Assembly: GCA_002964805.2 (NCBI GenBank)
Contig: PUDQ02000104.1
Coordinates: 24,512-88,511 of the forward strand
Direction of reading: 5' to 3'
Length of the DNA: 64,000 bases
From: Trametes villosa
Taxonomy: Eukaryota; Basidiomycota; Agaricomycetes; Polyporales; Polyporaceae
Under the pieces are notes generated by a model that saw nothing but the letters and a program-made list of their open reading frames with translations, searched no databases and was not told where the DNA came from. This document shows, piece by piece, positions 11,898 to 24,232 of this stretch (position 1 is the stretch's first letter; each line of letters begins with the position of its first letter). A program made the translations under genes and the position numbers.

Positions 11898-13504
11898 CTG
11901 AACGCACCTCCGGAAACCGGAGTTTGTTCGTGTAACTCGGATTTAGTCACAGTGACCTCGTCGAAGCACGCCCGTGGGACTAGAGGAGGATTAAGCTTCA
12001 TCAAGATCGTGCACTGTAGGGGTAGGTAAGTCAGTAAGTTTTAGGAGAGCTCAAGGAGCCGTTCAAACACTTGCCTCGGAATAGATACGCGTTCGAATTA
12101 CACCAGACACAATCCCTCATCAGCAGCGCGGACGAGATTCGAGAACGTCGGGTTTGTTGTCAATGGTTACCGACTAAGAGAAGGAATGAAAAAGTGCGTC
12201 CTATCACGCGGTACACATGCACAAGTTGGTCGTAGGACTTCGAGAGTACGCGATGAACGTGTAGTGCATAGGGCCAGAGCGCCGCCGGTAGGTGTCAGGC
12301 CGGAGACGTGACGGCCTTCCGCATCCACGGACGTTATATGGAGTGGTTCTAGCGTCGCGATCGGTAGTAGCTTGAAGAACGAACCACGCTGTAGCGCGTG
12401 AGAGCCATGATCCTCGTTTTCTGAATGACAGTCCGGCGCCCTTGGCGAGATGTGTAGTCATAGTAGGCATGTAGTAGGCAATACGGTGCTTCGCCCTCCG
12501 CTCTGAGTAAAGCCCCTTTATGTAATCTGCGTACATATCTGCGCTTGGTGAGACGTAGCCCACGCAATTTCGAGACACGGATACGTACCGTATGAGGAAG
12601 TGGGCGATGCCCACTCGGCAGGGAGAATGCGCGTTTGCAAAGTCCGAGAGACAGGCTTGGTGTATAGTTCAAGTTTCAGCAGGCTGCTGCTGTACGACAA
12701 TAGAATAAAGCACGATTTTCTAGAAAAATCTGTAGTGCTTTTGACGGCGATGCCAGTGAGCTCGCAGTGGACGCAGAAAGGAGAGAAGGAAGGCACTGAC
12801 TTTAAGCGCCGGGGGTCCTCGTCTTGCCGAGTCTGGTCTACCGGTCCGACTCCCCCGCCACAGTGCGCCACTTCTCTTTCGAGTCTCCGCCCTCCTCGTC
12901 GCTCGACTCTCAGCCTGCGCGGCTAAACCGCGACGACTATCTATAGCTATCTATCCATCCTAGACACCATATATTGCTGCCGACTGGACCTGTGCAGAGC
13001 GTCGTGCCCCGATCTACCGGCGTCCTACCACTACGTCCTTGCCTAAACATAGTACTGGTCACCGGTTTTGCAGTACAACCAGAACGGATTCAAGCAACGG
13101 ACTGAGACTCCAAGCTCTCACTGACCATGACCTCTTCTCGACCGTGTAGTAGGACTCCTGCGGCCGTAATATGACGACACCACGCAGGTAAGCTAATCGC
13201 TAGCTCCAAATAACCCTGCTGACAACATCCATCCATCGTCGACAGTCGGTGGCACTCCCGCCGGGATGACACCTCAATCGTAACGTCCTCCCGCCGTGCT
13301 TGGGTACATGTGATTACAGGTGCTCAACGGTGCTCCCAGGGACTCGCAAAACTCGTTGGCTCACGCCGCACCGTGCGGCGTGCGCCGTTTGCCTGAGAAA
13401 ACACTCAAGTTTGACTGATGCGGATCGTTAACTCCGGTCTTGCGGGAGATCGCTGTGGGCATCATCGGCGGATAACGTGTCTTCTGCCTGTGCCGCCCCT
13501 CGTG
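11898..13504. other. spacer between divergent SDR-C and SDR-D
   Basis: Second copy of the SDR-A/SDR-B spacer, diverged and shorter. The matching blocks are about 12250-12450, 12755-12945, 13195-13265 (GCTAGCTCC, CTGACAACA, CATCCATC) and 13410-13440 (TGACTGATG, GGATCG). No gene is seen. Confidence 0.5.
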
Positions 13505-13510
13505 TATAAA
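13505..13510 (+). promoter_or_regulatory. TATA box of SDR-D
   Basis: TATAAATCCCGCCC, 77 bp before the ATG, the same string as in the SDR-B promoter. Confidence 0.6.
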
Positions 13511-13581
13511 TCCCGCCCTGGCCCATCAGCGACCTGCGCACTCGTCCTTCGTCTTGCACCGCATCTAACAGACCTACCATC

Positions 13582-14560
13582 ATGACCTCCACCACTCAGA
13601 CGACTTGGCTCGTTACCGGGTCGGTTTCTCTGTCTTCTTCTTTCCTCCGCCGGCTTGCTCACGCTGTTTTGCAGAGCCTCTCGCGGTATCGGACTCGAAC
13701 TCGTCAGGCAGCTACTCGAGAGCCCCGACAACATCGTCGTCGCCGCTTGCCGTACGCCCGCGAAAGCGGACAAGCTCAGCGCACTGGACAGCACCGCGAA
13801 GGGCACGCTGCACGTCGTCCCGCTCGACGTGAGCGATTTCGCGAGCGTCCGCGCCCTCCCGGCGGCGCTCGAGCCCCTCATTGGCTCCCTCGGCCTCGAC
13901 TACCTCATCAACAACGCAGGAATCGTGCGTAGTTCCGGCTACCGGGATCGCATACTACACCACGGTGGCTGACCCCATTGCCACAGGGCACGCTGGACAC
14001 GGCGTTCAAGCTCGACCCAGACGTGCTGCTGAACATCCTGAAGACGAACACGGTCGGCCCCGCGTTCGTCTCGCAGGTCGCGCTCCCCTTCCTCGAGAAG
14101 GGCCGCGCGAAGAAGATCCTGAGCATCTCGAGCACGCTCGGGAGCGTCGCGAGCACGGACGCGCTGGGGCCTGTAGCGGCCCCGTACGCGATGAGCAAGG
14201 CCGCGCTGAACATGCTCGTGCGTACCGCTCTCCCACCGTCTCTCTCGCCTCAGTGCAGTGCTGACAGTCGACCTTCAACCTCGCAGACGTACAAGCAGAA
14301 GCTGGAGCGACCCGACCTGATCACGATCACGCTCTGCCCCGGATGGGTCAAGACCGGTGAGTGCTTTCTGTCCGGACCCGTCTCCTGCACCGCCGCCGAC
14401 GGCTCACGCTCTGGTGTCGCACAACTTAGACATGGGCGGCGCTGGCGCGGAGCTCGAGCCCAAGGACAGTGTCGCGGGGATTATCAAGGTCATCACGTCT
14501 GCGACCGCAGCCGACAGTGGCAAGTACCTCCGCCACAATGGCGAGCACATCCCGTGGTGA
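13582..14560 (+). CDS. SDR-D: short-chain dehydrogenase/reductase, 239 aa
   Basis: Exons 13582-13619, 13675-13924, 13987-14217, 14287-14356 and 14430-14560. It starts MTSTTQTTWLVTG, keeps SRGIG, NNAGI, KTNTVGP, SISSTLGS and PYAMSKAAL, and ends GEHIPW. This is the standard form with a GT donor in intron 4 (ACCG then GTGAGT). It is closest to SDR-B and SDR-E, sharing CRTPAKADKL with SDR-B. With SDR-C it forms the second divergent pair. TATA box 77 bp upstream. Confidence 0.92.
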
Positions 14561-15244
14561 TATGCGCGCGGTGTTGTGGGATGGGTGTAGTGTAGAACGC
14601 ATGTATTCCCCGCAGATGAGGGCCTTTTACTACCACTCCTCGAACTCCGTTGGACTGACAATATGGCTGCGTTAACCGGCGCAACCCCCATTCCCGGCCG
14701 GACGGCGGGCCACTCCCCTCCGAACGTGAGTGTCGTATGTCCGCGTCAGACTACTACTCACTCTACCAATCACCATTCTCCCAGCTTGACCCACGCGAGT
14801 TGAAGAACTTACAAAGGCAGCCTTCTCGTCGTCGTTGCCCTATGGCATCGCACTGCTTGCCGTGCTTATGTGTCATTTAGACGGTACTACCGTGGTAAAG
14901 TCTTCAAGTCGTCGACAGCGTCTATCTGCTACCTCCGAAGTGCCCCACTCACACCGCACATATTCATCGATGACAGTGAAGTGTCCCTTCAGCGGAGGTT
15001 CCGGAGGATTCCTTGTCGGTCTCAATCAACGTTCGACGATAGGTCAACTCAGGTACCCAAGGTGCTATCAACGGCGAGAATGTGGTCCCGCATTATTGCT
15101 ACGCCTTCCGCCTGGGATATCCGTTGGCCCGCGGTGCGTTGTTTGCGCTAGGATGACCAAGACAGCTCTTCAGGATGACCGATCACGTCATTGGCATATT
15201 CGCTATCTCCGTTGAGTGTGGACCACCTCGATGCCCATGTACTG
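14561..15244. other. intergenic between SDR-D and SDR-E
   Basis: No gene is seen. Near 15180-15215 a short block (GATGACCGATCACG, TATCTCCGTT) recalls the DNA before the SDR-B and SDR-D promoters. Confidence 0.4.
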
Positions 15245-15250
15245 TATAAA
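15245..15250 (+). promoter_or_regulatory. TATA box of SDR-E
   Basis: TATAAATCCCCGCC, only 51 bp before the ATG. Confidence 0.55.
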
Positions 15251-15295
15251 TCCCCGCCTTAGGTTAGCGACGTCCGTCATATACCGACCTGTATC

Positions 15296-16260
15296 ATGTC
15301 CTCCACGACTAATCAGACCACATGGCTCGTAACCGGGTATGTCCCCTGGCCCGCCTTCTCTTGTTGCACGGCGTTCTCACAAAACCACGTAGGGCCTCCC
15401 GCGGCATCGGCCTCGAGCTCGTCACGCAGCTCCTCCAGTCTCCCAACAACCTCGTCGTCGCAGCCTGCCGCACACCCGAGAAAGCGACCAAGCTCAACGC
15501 GCTGAAAAACACCGCAAAGGGTGCATTGCACGTCGTCCCGCTCGACGTGAGCGACTTCGACAGCGTCCGCGCCCTCCCGAAGTTACTCGAGCCCATCCTC
15601 GGCTCAAGCGGCCTCGACTATCTCATCAATAACGCAGGGATCGTGCGTATCGCTGGCGTGTACTGCTCCCCCTCGAAAGCGACTCACACGTGTTGCAGAT
15701 CGCGCAGGATACGCCGTTCACGCTGGTCCCGGAGACACTGCTCGACATCCTAAAGACGAACACGGTCGGGCCTGCGCTCGTGTCGCAGGCCGCGCTGCCG
15801 CTGCTCGAGAAGGGCCACGCGAAAAAGGTCGTACACGTGTCGAGCACGCTCGGGAGCATCGCGAGCGCGGACGGCTTCGGGCCTGCCGCCGCCTCGTACG
15901 CGATGAGCAAGGCCGCGCTGAACATGCTTGTGCGTACCCCTCTCCGGCCGTATCTCTCATCGTGCGGTGCTGACAGGCGACCTCCTACCCCACAGACGTA
16001 CAAGCAGAAGCTCGAGCGGCCTGACCTCATCGCAATCACGCTCTGCCCTGGGTGGGTCAAGACCGGTGAGTACCGCTGGCTATACGCATTTCCGATGTGG
16101 ACTACTCACACGTTGTTGCCGCACGTTAGATCTAGGCGGCGAGAGCGCACCACTCGAGCCGCAGGTGAGCATCACCGGGATCATTAAGGTCGTCACCTCC
16201 GCGACCGCAGCCGACAGCGGAAAGTACATCCGCTACAATGGCGAGCACATCCCGTGGTGA
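15296..16260 (+). CDS. SDR-E: short-chain dehydrogenase/reductase, 240 aa
   Basis: Exons 15296-15336, 15393-15642, 15699-15929, 15996-16065 and 16130-16260. It starts MSSTTNQTTWLVTG, keeps SRGIG, NNAGI, KTNTVGP, HVSSTLGS and SYAMSKAAL, and ends GEHIPW. Exon 5 begins LGGESAPLEP, where most members have MGG; SDR-O has the same LGG start, and the two share the GEHIPW end with SDR-D. Tandem with SDR-D, same strand. GT donor in intron 4. Confidence 0.92.
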
Positions 16261-16538
16261 GATGCGCCACATGATGACGATGAGCGTAGTGAAGAGCGTG
16301 TGCATTCCTCATAGTTGAGAACCTTGTATTATAGATCACCACATTGCATATGTCTGGCCTGGACTGTACCGTTCAGCATGCACTGTAACTTGCCTGATTG
16401 TAAACGGGGCCCGGGGAGGAGCAGAGCGAATGAGGCGCGCGTGCGTTTCGCAGAAGCATCCACAGCGAGCACTGACATCGTCACCTTCAGTGTCTCAGAG
16501 ACGGCCATGCGAAGCTACGAGCCCACCTTGTCTAACAG

Positions 16539-18485
16539 CTACAGCCGAAGGTCTCCCAGCCCATCATTGATCGCCTCCACGCACACGGTTGCATGCACAT
16601 CGTCCGCCGCACCAGGAATCTCCCGTCCCACCGTCTGCGCCGTCCTCCACTTGCGCTCCTGCACGCGCATCTTCGCAAAACGCGGCAGGAGCGCAGCAGC
16701 CTCCTGCCACCTGCGATGACGCTTCGGATTGATCGGCACCGCACTGATTGTAGGGTCCCATGACCGTGCAGCGGCCTGCCTGAACTCCGCGTTGCAGATC
16801 GACTGGTTCCAGGCGTCCTTTATCGTAGTCAACTCAGGGAACCACGCGGATAGCACGGCCGCGAGCCGGACGTGGTTCCCGAGCAGCGCCCAGCCGACGA
16901 CGAACTCGCGAAGTGGGCACGGGGCGCGGAGGGCCGCGAGTCGGTCGAGTGCTTGCCGCATCTCGCCCGCGGACGGAAGCGCCACAAGGTTGAGCACCAG
17001 TCCGAGCTTGCGCAACTCGGAGCATCGCTCGGCCACGCAGAGTAGGCCGGTAAGCGTCGCCATGGACTCCTGGGTGAAGTGGGGAGATGGAGGGAGGATG
17101 TCGTCGTCCTTGGAGCGGCGCGCAGGCTCGAGGAAGAGCTCGGTAAGGTTCGGCCATGCACGGGAGATCGCGTGGAGTGCATCGTCGTCCAGGATGGCGT
17201 GGCAATGTCCCTTGATGACCAGCGACTGAAGACAGAGCGAGAACAGCGGGCGAAAGTCCTCGGATAGGTAGATTGGAACTGTATCCAGGATGAAAGGCTC
17301 GTTTGAAAGACAGCCGAACTTCAGGTAAATGTTCTTCATTCGCTCGGGAGCATACGGGCGTGCCGCAAGGGTGGCAACGAAAAGACGGAACAGAGGAGGT
17401 TGAACAATCTCATCCGTGGAGAGTATGAAGCCCTGGAGATTGGGGAAGGCGATTTTTTTCAGGAGCGCAACGGACCAATCGAAGGAATCCGATCGGATCC
17501 GCAGTTTGCGCACGAGCGGAAAGGACGTGAGGTATGGGGCTGTGTTGATCAGAGGGTGATCCCAGCTATAGTCGTCTGTATGGACTAATATGTCGACATA
17601 ATCGAGGGATTGAATCGACGCCAAGTCGTAGAGTGCACACGGTAGGAGAGGGATGTCGGGGATGGAGAGAGTCGTAAGGTTTCTGAGCACGGCAGTCACG
17701 GCTGAGAACGGACGCGAGAGATGCCGCAGGATTCTGTAATGTCGTTTCTTGAAGCGGCCCGCTCGTACCTGCAGGATCGCGAGCGAAGGCGAGAAAGCGA
17801 GGTGCTCGATAGCTTGAATGGCGACTTCATCGGTCGTCTGGTGGGGTTTCCATTCGGTGGCGCAGAGTGTAGCAGAGATCTCCTCTTCAGTGAGCCGGAT
17901 CATTGACAGCGTGTGTAGATTGGGGCCTATAGCGAGGGAAACAGGATAGCGGCGAACCATGGAATGCACACCGTATCCGTAAGTGATATCCCGAAGGCGA
18001 GGGAACGTAAGTGCGGCTTGATGTTTCCCGAGCTGATCCCAGACGTCAGGGAAAACGCTTGGTCCTGAGTGTTCGGGGATGGATGTGCTGATGTGGCGTA
18101 TCTCGACCACTCGGGCGGCGTAGGCCCTAAACCGAACGAAATCCGTGGCGACTGCCTGGCGAGTGAACTCCTGATAGGGTGACGTTTAATTGTACAACCC
18201 GTGCACATTAGAATTGATTGAACCTACAATCTTCGTGAACGAAAGCCTCGGTTCGCCATCGATGCGACAAATGTCGGCTGGAAAGGTATACAAGAGTGGC
18301 CAGAGGGAAGGAATAGTATACCAAAGCGCATCGAGGGCCTCGTGGTGTAGCAAGTGGGATGTCCTTGCGAGGTTTGCGAGCGAGTTATAAGCGAAGGCGT
18401 ACCGTAAGTACTCGCATATTAGGAAGATGCTGCTCGACGGGATCGAATATATGATCGCCTTGGTCGATGTGGGGGCCGCGTCCAT
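16539..18485 (-). CDS. F3: F-box/leucine-rich protein, 629 aa
   Basis: Minus-strand exons 18228-18485 and 16539-18170, joined over a 57 bp intron. Exon 1 is an F-box-like segment (SSSIFLICEYLRYA, SLANLARTSHLL, HEALDALWYTIPSLWPLLYT). Exon 2 begins EFTRQAVATDF, then FRAYAARVVEI, VWDQL and VRRYPVSLAIGPNL. Irregular leucine-rich units follow (LRNLTTLSIPDIPLLP, GHCHAILDDDAL, WPNLTELFLEPARRS). Its sister is F4 at 36-38 kb, with almost the same length (630 aa) and the same intron position. Expected role: substrate receptor of an SCF ubiquitin ligase; targets unknown. Confidence 0.88.
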
Positions 18486-19778
18486 CTTATGAGTCGTGAT
18501 GCCTTGAACGCCGTAGTACTTCCCGTACCGTTCGCTTGTCGATCTTGATGAGTTATGCTACAGGGCGGGAAGAGGATGAAGTGGAAGGTCGGAAGAGCGG
18601 GGAAAGCGCTAGCATCGAAACCGAACGGTACAGCCGGCAAGATAAGATAAGATCAGAGTGAAAGTTGCGCCCTCGACCCCGCTCGAGCTCCTCGTCCCGA
18701 GCCGCACTGGTCCTTTCCCTTCATCTACCGTTCTGCGCAGGGCGACTGACAGTAAACATGCAAATTTCCTCAATAATCTAACCCCTCTATACGTCTTAAC
18801 GTCACCAACATATGGGAGCTACAACTTTACTGGTCATGCTCGACAACTGCCCTACGAGCCAGGCTGCGGAGAGGCTATCTCACTGGTGTTAGCACAACAC
18901 CTGCGGCTGCTCTAATACTCGTAGTCTCTGTGGACATGTCCTTTCGTGCTTTTTTTGACGGAGAAGGGGCGCTACAATTCTCGCTAAACTCCTTAGAGTT
19001 GAGTACTTCTGTTATTCGTGGTTCTACGAGCTTACAACCTCAAATATCGTCTCCGGACGCTGGTGCATAGATATAGACTTTCCCCGGACCCCCACGAGTG
19101 CAACCGCACGAACACAAACTACTGCAGAGATGCTGACTCGCATCTCATCTTCAACGCCGCTTTGGACATTCCCGGGACGGCGTATGAATTGCGGCGCGTC
19201 TGTCTGGAGCCTCAGGGCTTGACGCTCCATGGTGATGCATGTCAAGACATCTGAGATTATCGATGCGCCCGACTGTCTCTCAGCCTTGAAGTTGGAACCC
19301 AAGCCCAAAATCTGAGAGCTGCATGCTGTGGCCTCGACGTACACTGTGTATCCCACTTGATTGTCCAGCGTTCAGTCGGCGTTACTCATGCCCACACGCG
19401 GTTATCAAGCAGACGTCCTAGCAAAGCTGTACGTCTCTTCCTCCGGTGTCGCCTTCTCCGGTGTTCCTCCATTGACTTCTTGCCTTCGCAGTGCCTGATC
19501 ATGGACAGCAGGGTGACTCACGCTCGCGCTGCGCCCGTATGCGGACGGAATTCGCACTTCGATTCCCTCGCCTACGGCGCTACGCAGCCACTGCGGCCCT
19601 GCCGTGTTCATCCCCTTCTCTCATTGGTAGGGCCTTGACGTATCCGCGGAGGTGGTCATATCCGGTCAGACTGCGTTCACTGCGAATCGGAGCGCTATGA
19701 GAGATGGCCGGAGAGCAGTGCTTGGCTTCGCCCACTGCTCGTGGTGGACTTGCATCAACCTATGTGTCACGGCTGGCC
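18486..19778. other. intergenic between divergent F3 and SDR-F
   Basis: No gene is seen; short open frames look random. It holds the second tandem GATA motif (18641-18654). Confidence 0.5.
18641..18654 (+). promoter_or_regulatory. tandem GATA motif upstream of F3
   Basis: GATAAGATAAGATC, identical to 7876-7889, about 155 bp before the F3 ATG. Confidence 0.3.
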
Positions 19779-19784
19779 TATAAA
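19779..19784 (+). promoter_or_regulatory. TATA box of SDR-F
   Basis: TATAAA, 70 bp before the ATG. Confidence 0.55.
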
Positions 19785-19848
19785 ACCCTGTTCATGGGCA
19801 GGCATAATCCCATCGCTCACCCGACTCAAACGCGCAAAATAGTCTTCC

Positions 19849-20836
19849 ATGTCCGCAACTCGCTCTACCACCTGGCTCGTCACCGGGTAAGTTCCCCATC
19901 TCCCACTACCAACTCGCGGTAACGTTCTCCTCCCACAGCGCCAACCGCGGCATCGGCCTTGAAATAGTAACACAACTCCTGTCGTCCTCGAAGAACCTGG
20001 TCGTTGCAGCGTGTCGTACCCCAGAGAAGGCGACCGCGCTCGACGCCCTCAAGCTCTCAGCGAAGGGGTCTTTACACATCATCAAGCTCGACGTGAGCGA
20101 CTTCGACAGCGTTCGCGCATCCGCAACTGCCCTTCAAGAGGTCCTCGGCGAGACTGGCCTCGACTACCTCATCAACAACGCCGGCATTGTACGTACTTGC
20201 ATTCCCCTTCCCACAACTGCGATGCTCATGAACTTCCCGCTATCTGCGCCATGTAGACCGTCCCCGACACCGCGTTCACTCTCCAGCCGGAGGCGCTCCT
20301 CGACCTCTTCAGAACGAACACCGTCGGCCCCGCGCTGCTCTCCCAGGTCGCGCTGCCGTTCCTGCAGAAGGGCGAGGCAAAGAAGATCCTGCACATCTCG
20401 AGCATCGCCGGCAGCATTGGAAGCCAGGAGCACACCGGCTGGGGCGCGTCGGTCGCGTCATACGGAATGACCAAGGCTGCGCTGAACATGCTGGTGAGTA
20501 CCTGCCCGTACTCATGCTCAGCCGACGTATGTTGATTTTCGACTGCTCATACCTTCGCGCGGTTTCTAGGCGTACAAGCAGAAACTGGAATACCCTGAGT
20601 TGACCGTCATCACTCTCTGCCCCGGGTGGGTCAAGACCGGTACGTACCACGCATTCCTTCACGCCTACACACCGCAGTTCATATACTGACTCGAATCTCG
20701 TGCAGACATGGGCACTTCCGCCGCGTACCTCGAGCCGCGCGACAGCGTCGCCGGGATCCTTAACGTGATCACTTCCGCGACAACCGCCGACAGCGGCAAG
20801 TACCTGCGCTATAACGGCGAGGCGCTCCCATGGTAG
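19849..20836 (+). CDS. SDR-F: short-chain dehydrogenase/reductase, 241 aa
   Basis: Exons 19849-19886, 19939-20188, 20257-20493, 20570-20639 and 20706-20836. It starts MSATRSTTWLVTG, then ANRGIG instead of the SRGIG of A to E. NNAGI, FRTNTVGP, HISSIAGS and SYGMTKAAL follow, so the active-site run is YGMTK. It ends GEALPW, an unusual variant of -IPW. Exon 3 has 79 codons. GT donor in intron 4. Confidence 0.92.
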
Positions 20837-21348
20837 GTTCGTACCTTGAGTGGCGCAGAGTAGACGCGCACTACCTGTGTACGGCCGCAGCGATAATGCG
20901 ATGCATTCTGATTCGACGTCATGCTATGGGTCAGCAGGAGTCGAGCGATCCTCAGGCGTGGCCGCGCGCGCTCCTGTAACCTGCGAATGTCTTTGCGCCT
21001 GTTCTATGTGGTTGTATCCCGGTCGCTCGGCCTCTGCAGGCGCTGAAGAGCGTCCTGTGTGGTTAGAGTAACGTCAAACTGAACATTCGAGGTACGTGAA
21101 GCACGCTCCGCTTCGCGCCAGATGCCCTGCTGACCCACAAACAGGAACACCGTGAACGCTACAGAACCGTGGCTGACAAACTCGTAAGCGGCTCGCCATG
21201 TGTCAGGGCATGCACACTGCTGGCAGCATGGCCTGGCGCCGTATGCGGTAGCATGTTCGCCCTCCGTCCTAGCCGGTAGTCAGCAGAAACATTCTAGTCT
21301 CTCGGCTTTGCGGCACTGATTGGCGATGAGAAGCACGTACGTTGTGCA
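20837..21348. other. intergenic between SDR-F and SDR-G
   Basis: No gene is seen. Confidence 0.5.
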
Positions 21349-21354
21349 TATAAT
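21349..21354 (+). promoter_or_regulatory. TATA box of SDR-G
   Basis: TATAAT, 51 bp before the ATG. Confidence 0.45.
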
Positions 21355-21399
21355 GCAGGCTCCAAAGGCACACTGGGATCATCCAGCACACGAAACACG

Positions 21400-22419
21400 A
21401 TGTTAACCTCTACTCCCCTCACCAGTTGGCTGATCACCGGGTTAGTACGCTTGCGTCGCCCCTTCTGCGCTTACGACTGGCCATTTTCCCTAACACCTTC
21501 ATAGTGCTAACCGCGGCGTCGGCCTCGGACTCGTAAAGAAGCTGCTCGAATCTCCCGACAACCTGGTCATCGCGACATGCCGCAACCCGGACAAGGCGAC
21601 GGCTCTGAAGGAGCTCAAGGAGAACGTAGGGGATCGACTGCGCATCGTCCAGCTCGACGTCACCGACTTCGACAACGTCCGCGCCCTCCCGAAGCAGCTC
21701 GAGACGTTAGTCGGGGACAACGGCCTCGACTACCTCGTCAACAACGCCGCCATAGTACGTACCTCATGCACTTCTTCCCCCCGTAAAGCATGTACTCACC
21801 AGCCGATCTTCATCGCCGTGCGCCGTAGGTCGTCTGGGACTCCGTCTTCACCATGGACCCCGACGCACTCGTCGAAGTCTTGCGCACAAACACCGTCGGC
21901 CCCGCGCTCGTCTCCCAAGTCTGCCTGCCCCTCCTCGAGAAAGGTCGCGCGAAGAAGATCCTGCACATCTCCAGCACGGGCGGGAGCATTGGCAGCTTCG
22001 AGGGCCTCACGGAGCCCGCGCACAAGCGGCTCGGGGCGTACGCGCTCGCCAAGGCCGCGCTCAACATGCTGGTGCGTCCTCTCCGTCCCCATCGATTCTC
22101 GGTCCTCGCTTGTCTGTGTGTATTCTGATGGCGACTTACGCGCGTGTGTAGGCGTACAAGCAGAAGGTCGAGCGGCCCGACCTCGTTGTGATCACGCTCT
22201 GCCCGGGGTGGGTCAAGACAGGCAAGTGTCCTCCGTATGTTTCCCGGATGATCTCTCGCTTCACGGCGTCGCTTCTTTACTCCCACAGACATGGGCAGCG
22301 ACAAGGGCGTGCTTACGCCGGAGGAAAGTGCGACCGGGATCATCAAAGTTATCACCTCCGCGACCTCCGCCGACAGCGGGAAATACCTGCGGTACAACGG
22401 CGAGACGATCCCATGGTAG
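21400..22419 (+). CDS. SDR-G: short-chain dehydrogenase/reductase, 244 aa
   Basis: Exons 21400-21440, 21505-21754, 21829-22071, 22152-22221 and 22289-22419. It starts MLTSTPLTSWLITG, then ANRGVG. NNAAI, LRTNTVGP and HISSTGGS follow, and the active site is AYALAKAAL, so Ser of the usual YxxSK is Ala while Tyr and Lys are kept. It ends GETIPW. Intron 4 has the best GC donor of the array (ACAG then GCAAGT). Exon 3 has 81 codons. Confidence 0.92.
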
Positions 22420-23004
22420 ACGGTGGGCTCGGCGTGTACCCTACGACAAGAAGAATGCAAAAATATGGCTGTTGTAAAGATGCGTTGATCTACGCTCCAA
22501 AGCTTCTATCGCGGATCACTTGTGTTGTATGATAATTGACGCTGCCGGGATTTGGTCTTGCATAGCCGGCACTCCCTCCGAAGACTCATGGCAGATATGG
22601 ACGGCTTCTCGTAACGTCTCGCAACATCTGAGACTCGGATCGATGTCAAACAACGCCTCGTGCAGGTAAGTATCGTCACCTGACTTAATACCGCTTACCG
22701 CGCCTCGTACTAGATCCACCTCGCCATCTTGAGCGATGTGCTTACTCCTCCGACTGCTTGGAAGGGGGAGGCATAGCAGCGTTAAGACTGAAACAGCTGC
22801 ACTCTCAGACAGTGTTAGAGCTCGCCGCGCCCTTCGGTCTCCGAACCTGTTGCGCCATAGTGCGTCCATGCTGACCGAATCACTTACCGCATTCCGTCCA
22901 CCCGCGGCACAGGTCGTGGCGCGGCCCCTCATAGAAGTCGGCAGAACAGATGCTATTCACTCGGCGAGCGGCGAGGCGGATCGGCATGCATATCACACAT
23001 GAGA
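22420..23004. other. intergenic between SDR-G and SDR-H
   Basis: No gene is seen. Confidence 0.5.
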
Positions 23005-23010
23005 TATAAG
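23005..23010 (+). promoter_or_regulatory. TATA box of SDR-H
   Basis: TATAAG, 72 bp before the ATG. Confidence 0.45.
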
Positions 23011-23076
23011 TGCAGCGGTCGGTGTACGTCTCGCGCCCCAGACTGCACCCTCAACGTTCTTGCACAACATACCAAA

Positions 23077-24078
23077 ATGCCAACTACTCGCCCGACCACC
23101 TGGCTCGTTACGGGGTCAGTTTCAAACACCCCCTCACATGAGCCTTCGCAGGACTGACCTCGTCTTCCAGTGCCAACCGCGGAATCGGTTATGAGATCGT
23201 CCGGCAGCTCCTCGAATCCCCAACCAACCTCGTCGTCGGAGCGTGTCGAAGCCCTGAGAAGGCGACTGCACTGAGTGACCTTAAGAAGAGCGCGAAGGGC
23301 GCCCTGCACGTCATCCAGCTCGACATCACCGACTTCGCGAACGTCCGGGAGTCCGCGATAGAGCTCGAGAAGATTCTCGGAGAGATAGGCCTAGACTACC
23401 TTATCAACAACGCTGCCATAGTACGTCTTGATTTCTCATCGCGCTTCCTATGCAGTGTGACTCGGGAGCTCACCGAGCCTTCCTGCGATGCAGTTCGCGT
23501 GGGACACCGCATTCACGAGCAACCCTGAGACGCTACTCGACCTGCTGCGCACAAACGTCGCCGGCCCCGCGCTCGTGTCGCAAGTCTGCCTCCCCTTCCT
23601 CGAGAAAGGCACCGCGAAGAAGATCATCAACATCACGAGCACCGCCGGGAGTATCGCGACCGTCGAGACGCTCGAGAAGCCGGAGCACCGCGTCGGCGGC
23701 GCGTCGTACTCCCAGAGCAAGACCGCACTGAACATGCTGGTATGCGCGTCTTCAGTCTTCAGGTTCGTTTCGCGTGTCGATGTGTGTCCCTGATGTCCCG
23801 CGTGTGCAGACGTATAAGCAGAAGGTAGAGCGCCCCGACTTGACTGTGATCGCGCTGTGCCCGGGATGGGTCAAGACAGGCGAGTACCCCACTTACAGAC
23901 TCCATGCACGAACCTTCGTAGCGCTGACACTGCTTCGTTCGCCTCAGATATGGGTGGCGAGAACGCCGCGCTGAGGCCGGAGGAAAGCGTATGCGGTATT
24001 CTGAAGGTGGTCACCTCGGCGACCCCTGCCGATAGCGGGAAGTTCTTGAACTTCAGCGGCGCGGAGGTCCCATGGTAG
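23077..24078 (+). CDS. SDR-H: short-chain dehydrogenase/reductase, 244 aa
   Basis: Exons 23077-23114, 23171-23420, 23494-23739, 23810-23879 and 23948-24078. It starts MPTTRPTTWLVTG, then ANRGIG. NNAAI is followed by LRTNVAGP where most have TNTVGP. Then NITSTAGS, so the first Ser of ISS is Thr, and SYSQSKTAL with Tyr and Lys kept. It ends GAEVPW. Intron 4 starts with GC (ACAG then GCGAGT). It lies tail to tail with SDR-I, about 150 bp apart. Confidence 0.9.
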
Positions 24079-24232
24079 ACAAGCCCAAAAACCGGATGCG
24101 CATCGGCCGGTACAAGCAGTGAGTCCGCGCGAGTGAGCAGTGTGTAGGATTACATTCAAATTGTACATCGTCTTGAGTGGTGGTTACGCTTCCGTACCCT
24201 TGCGTGCTTGTCCCATGAAAGTTGTGTGTGGT

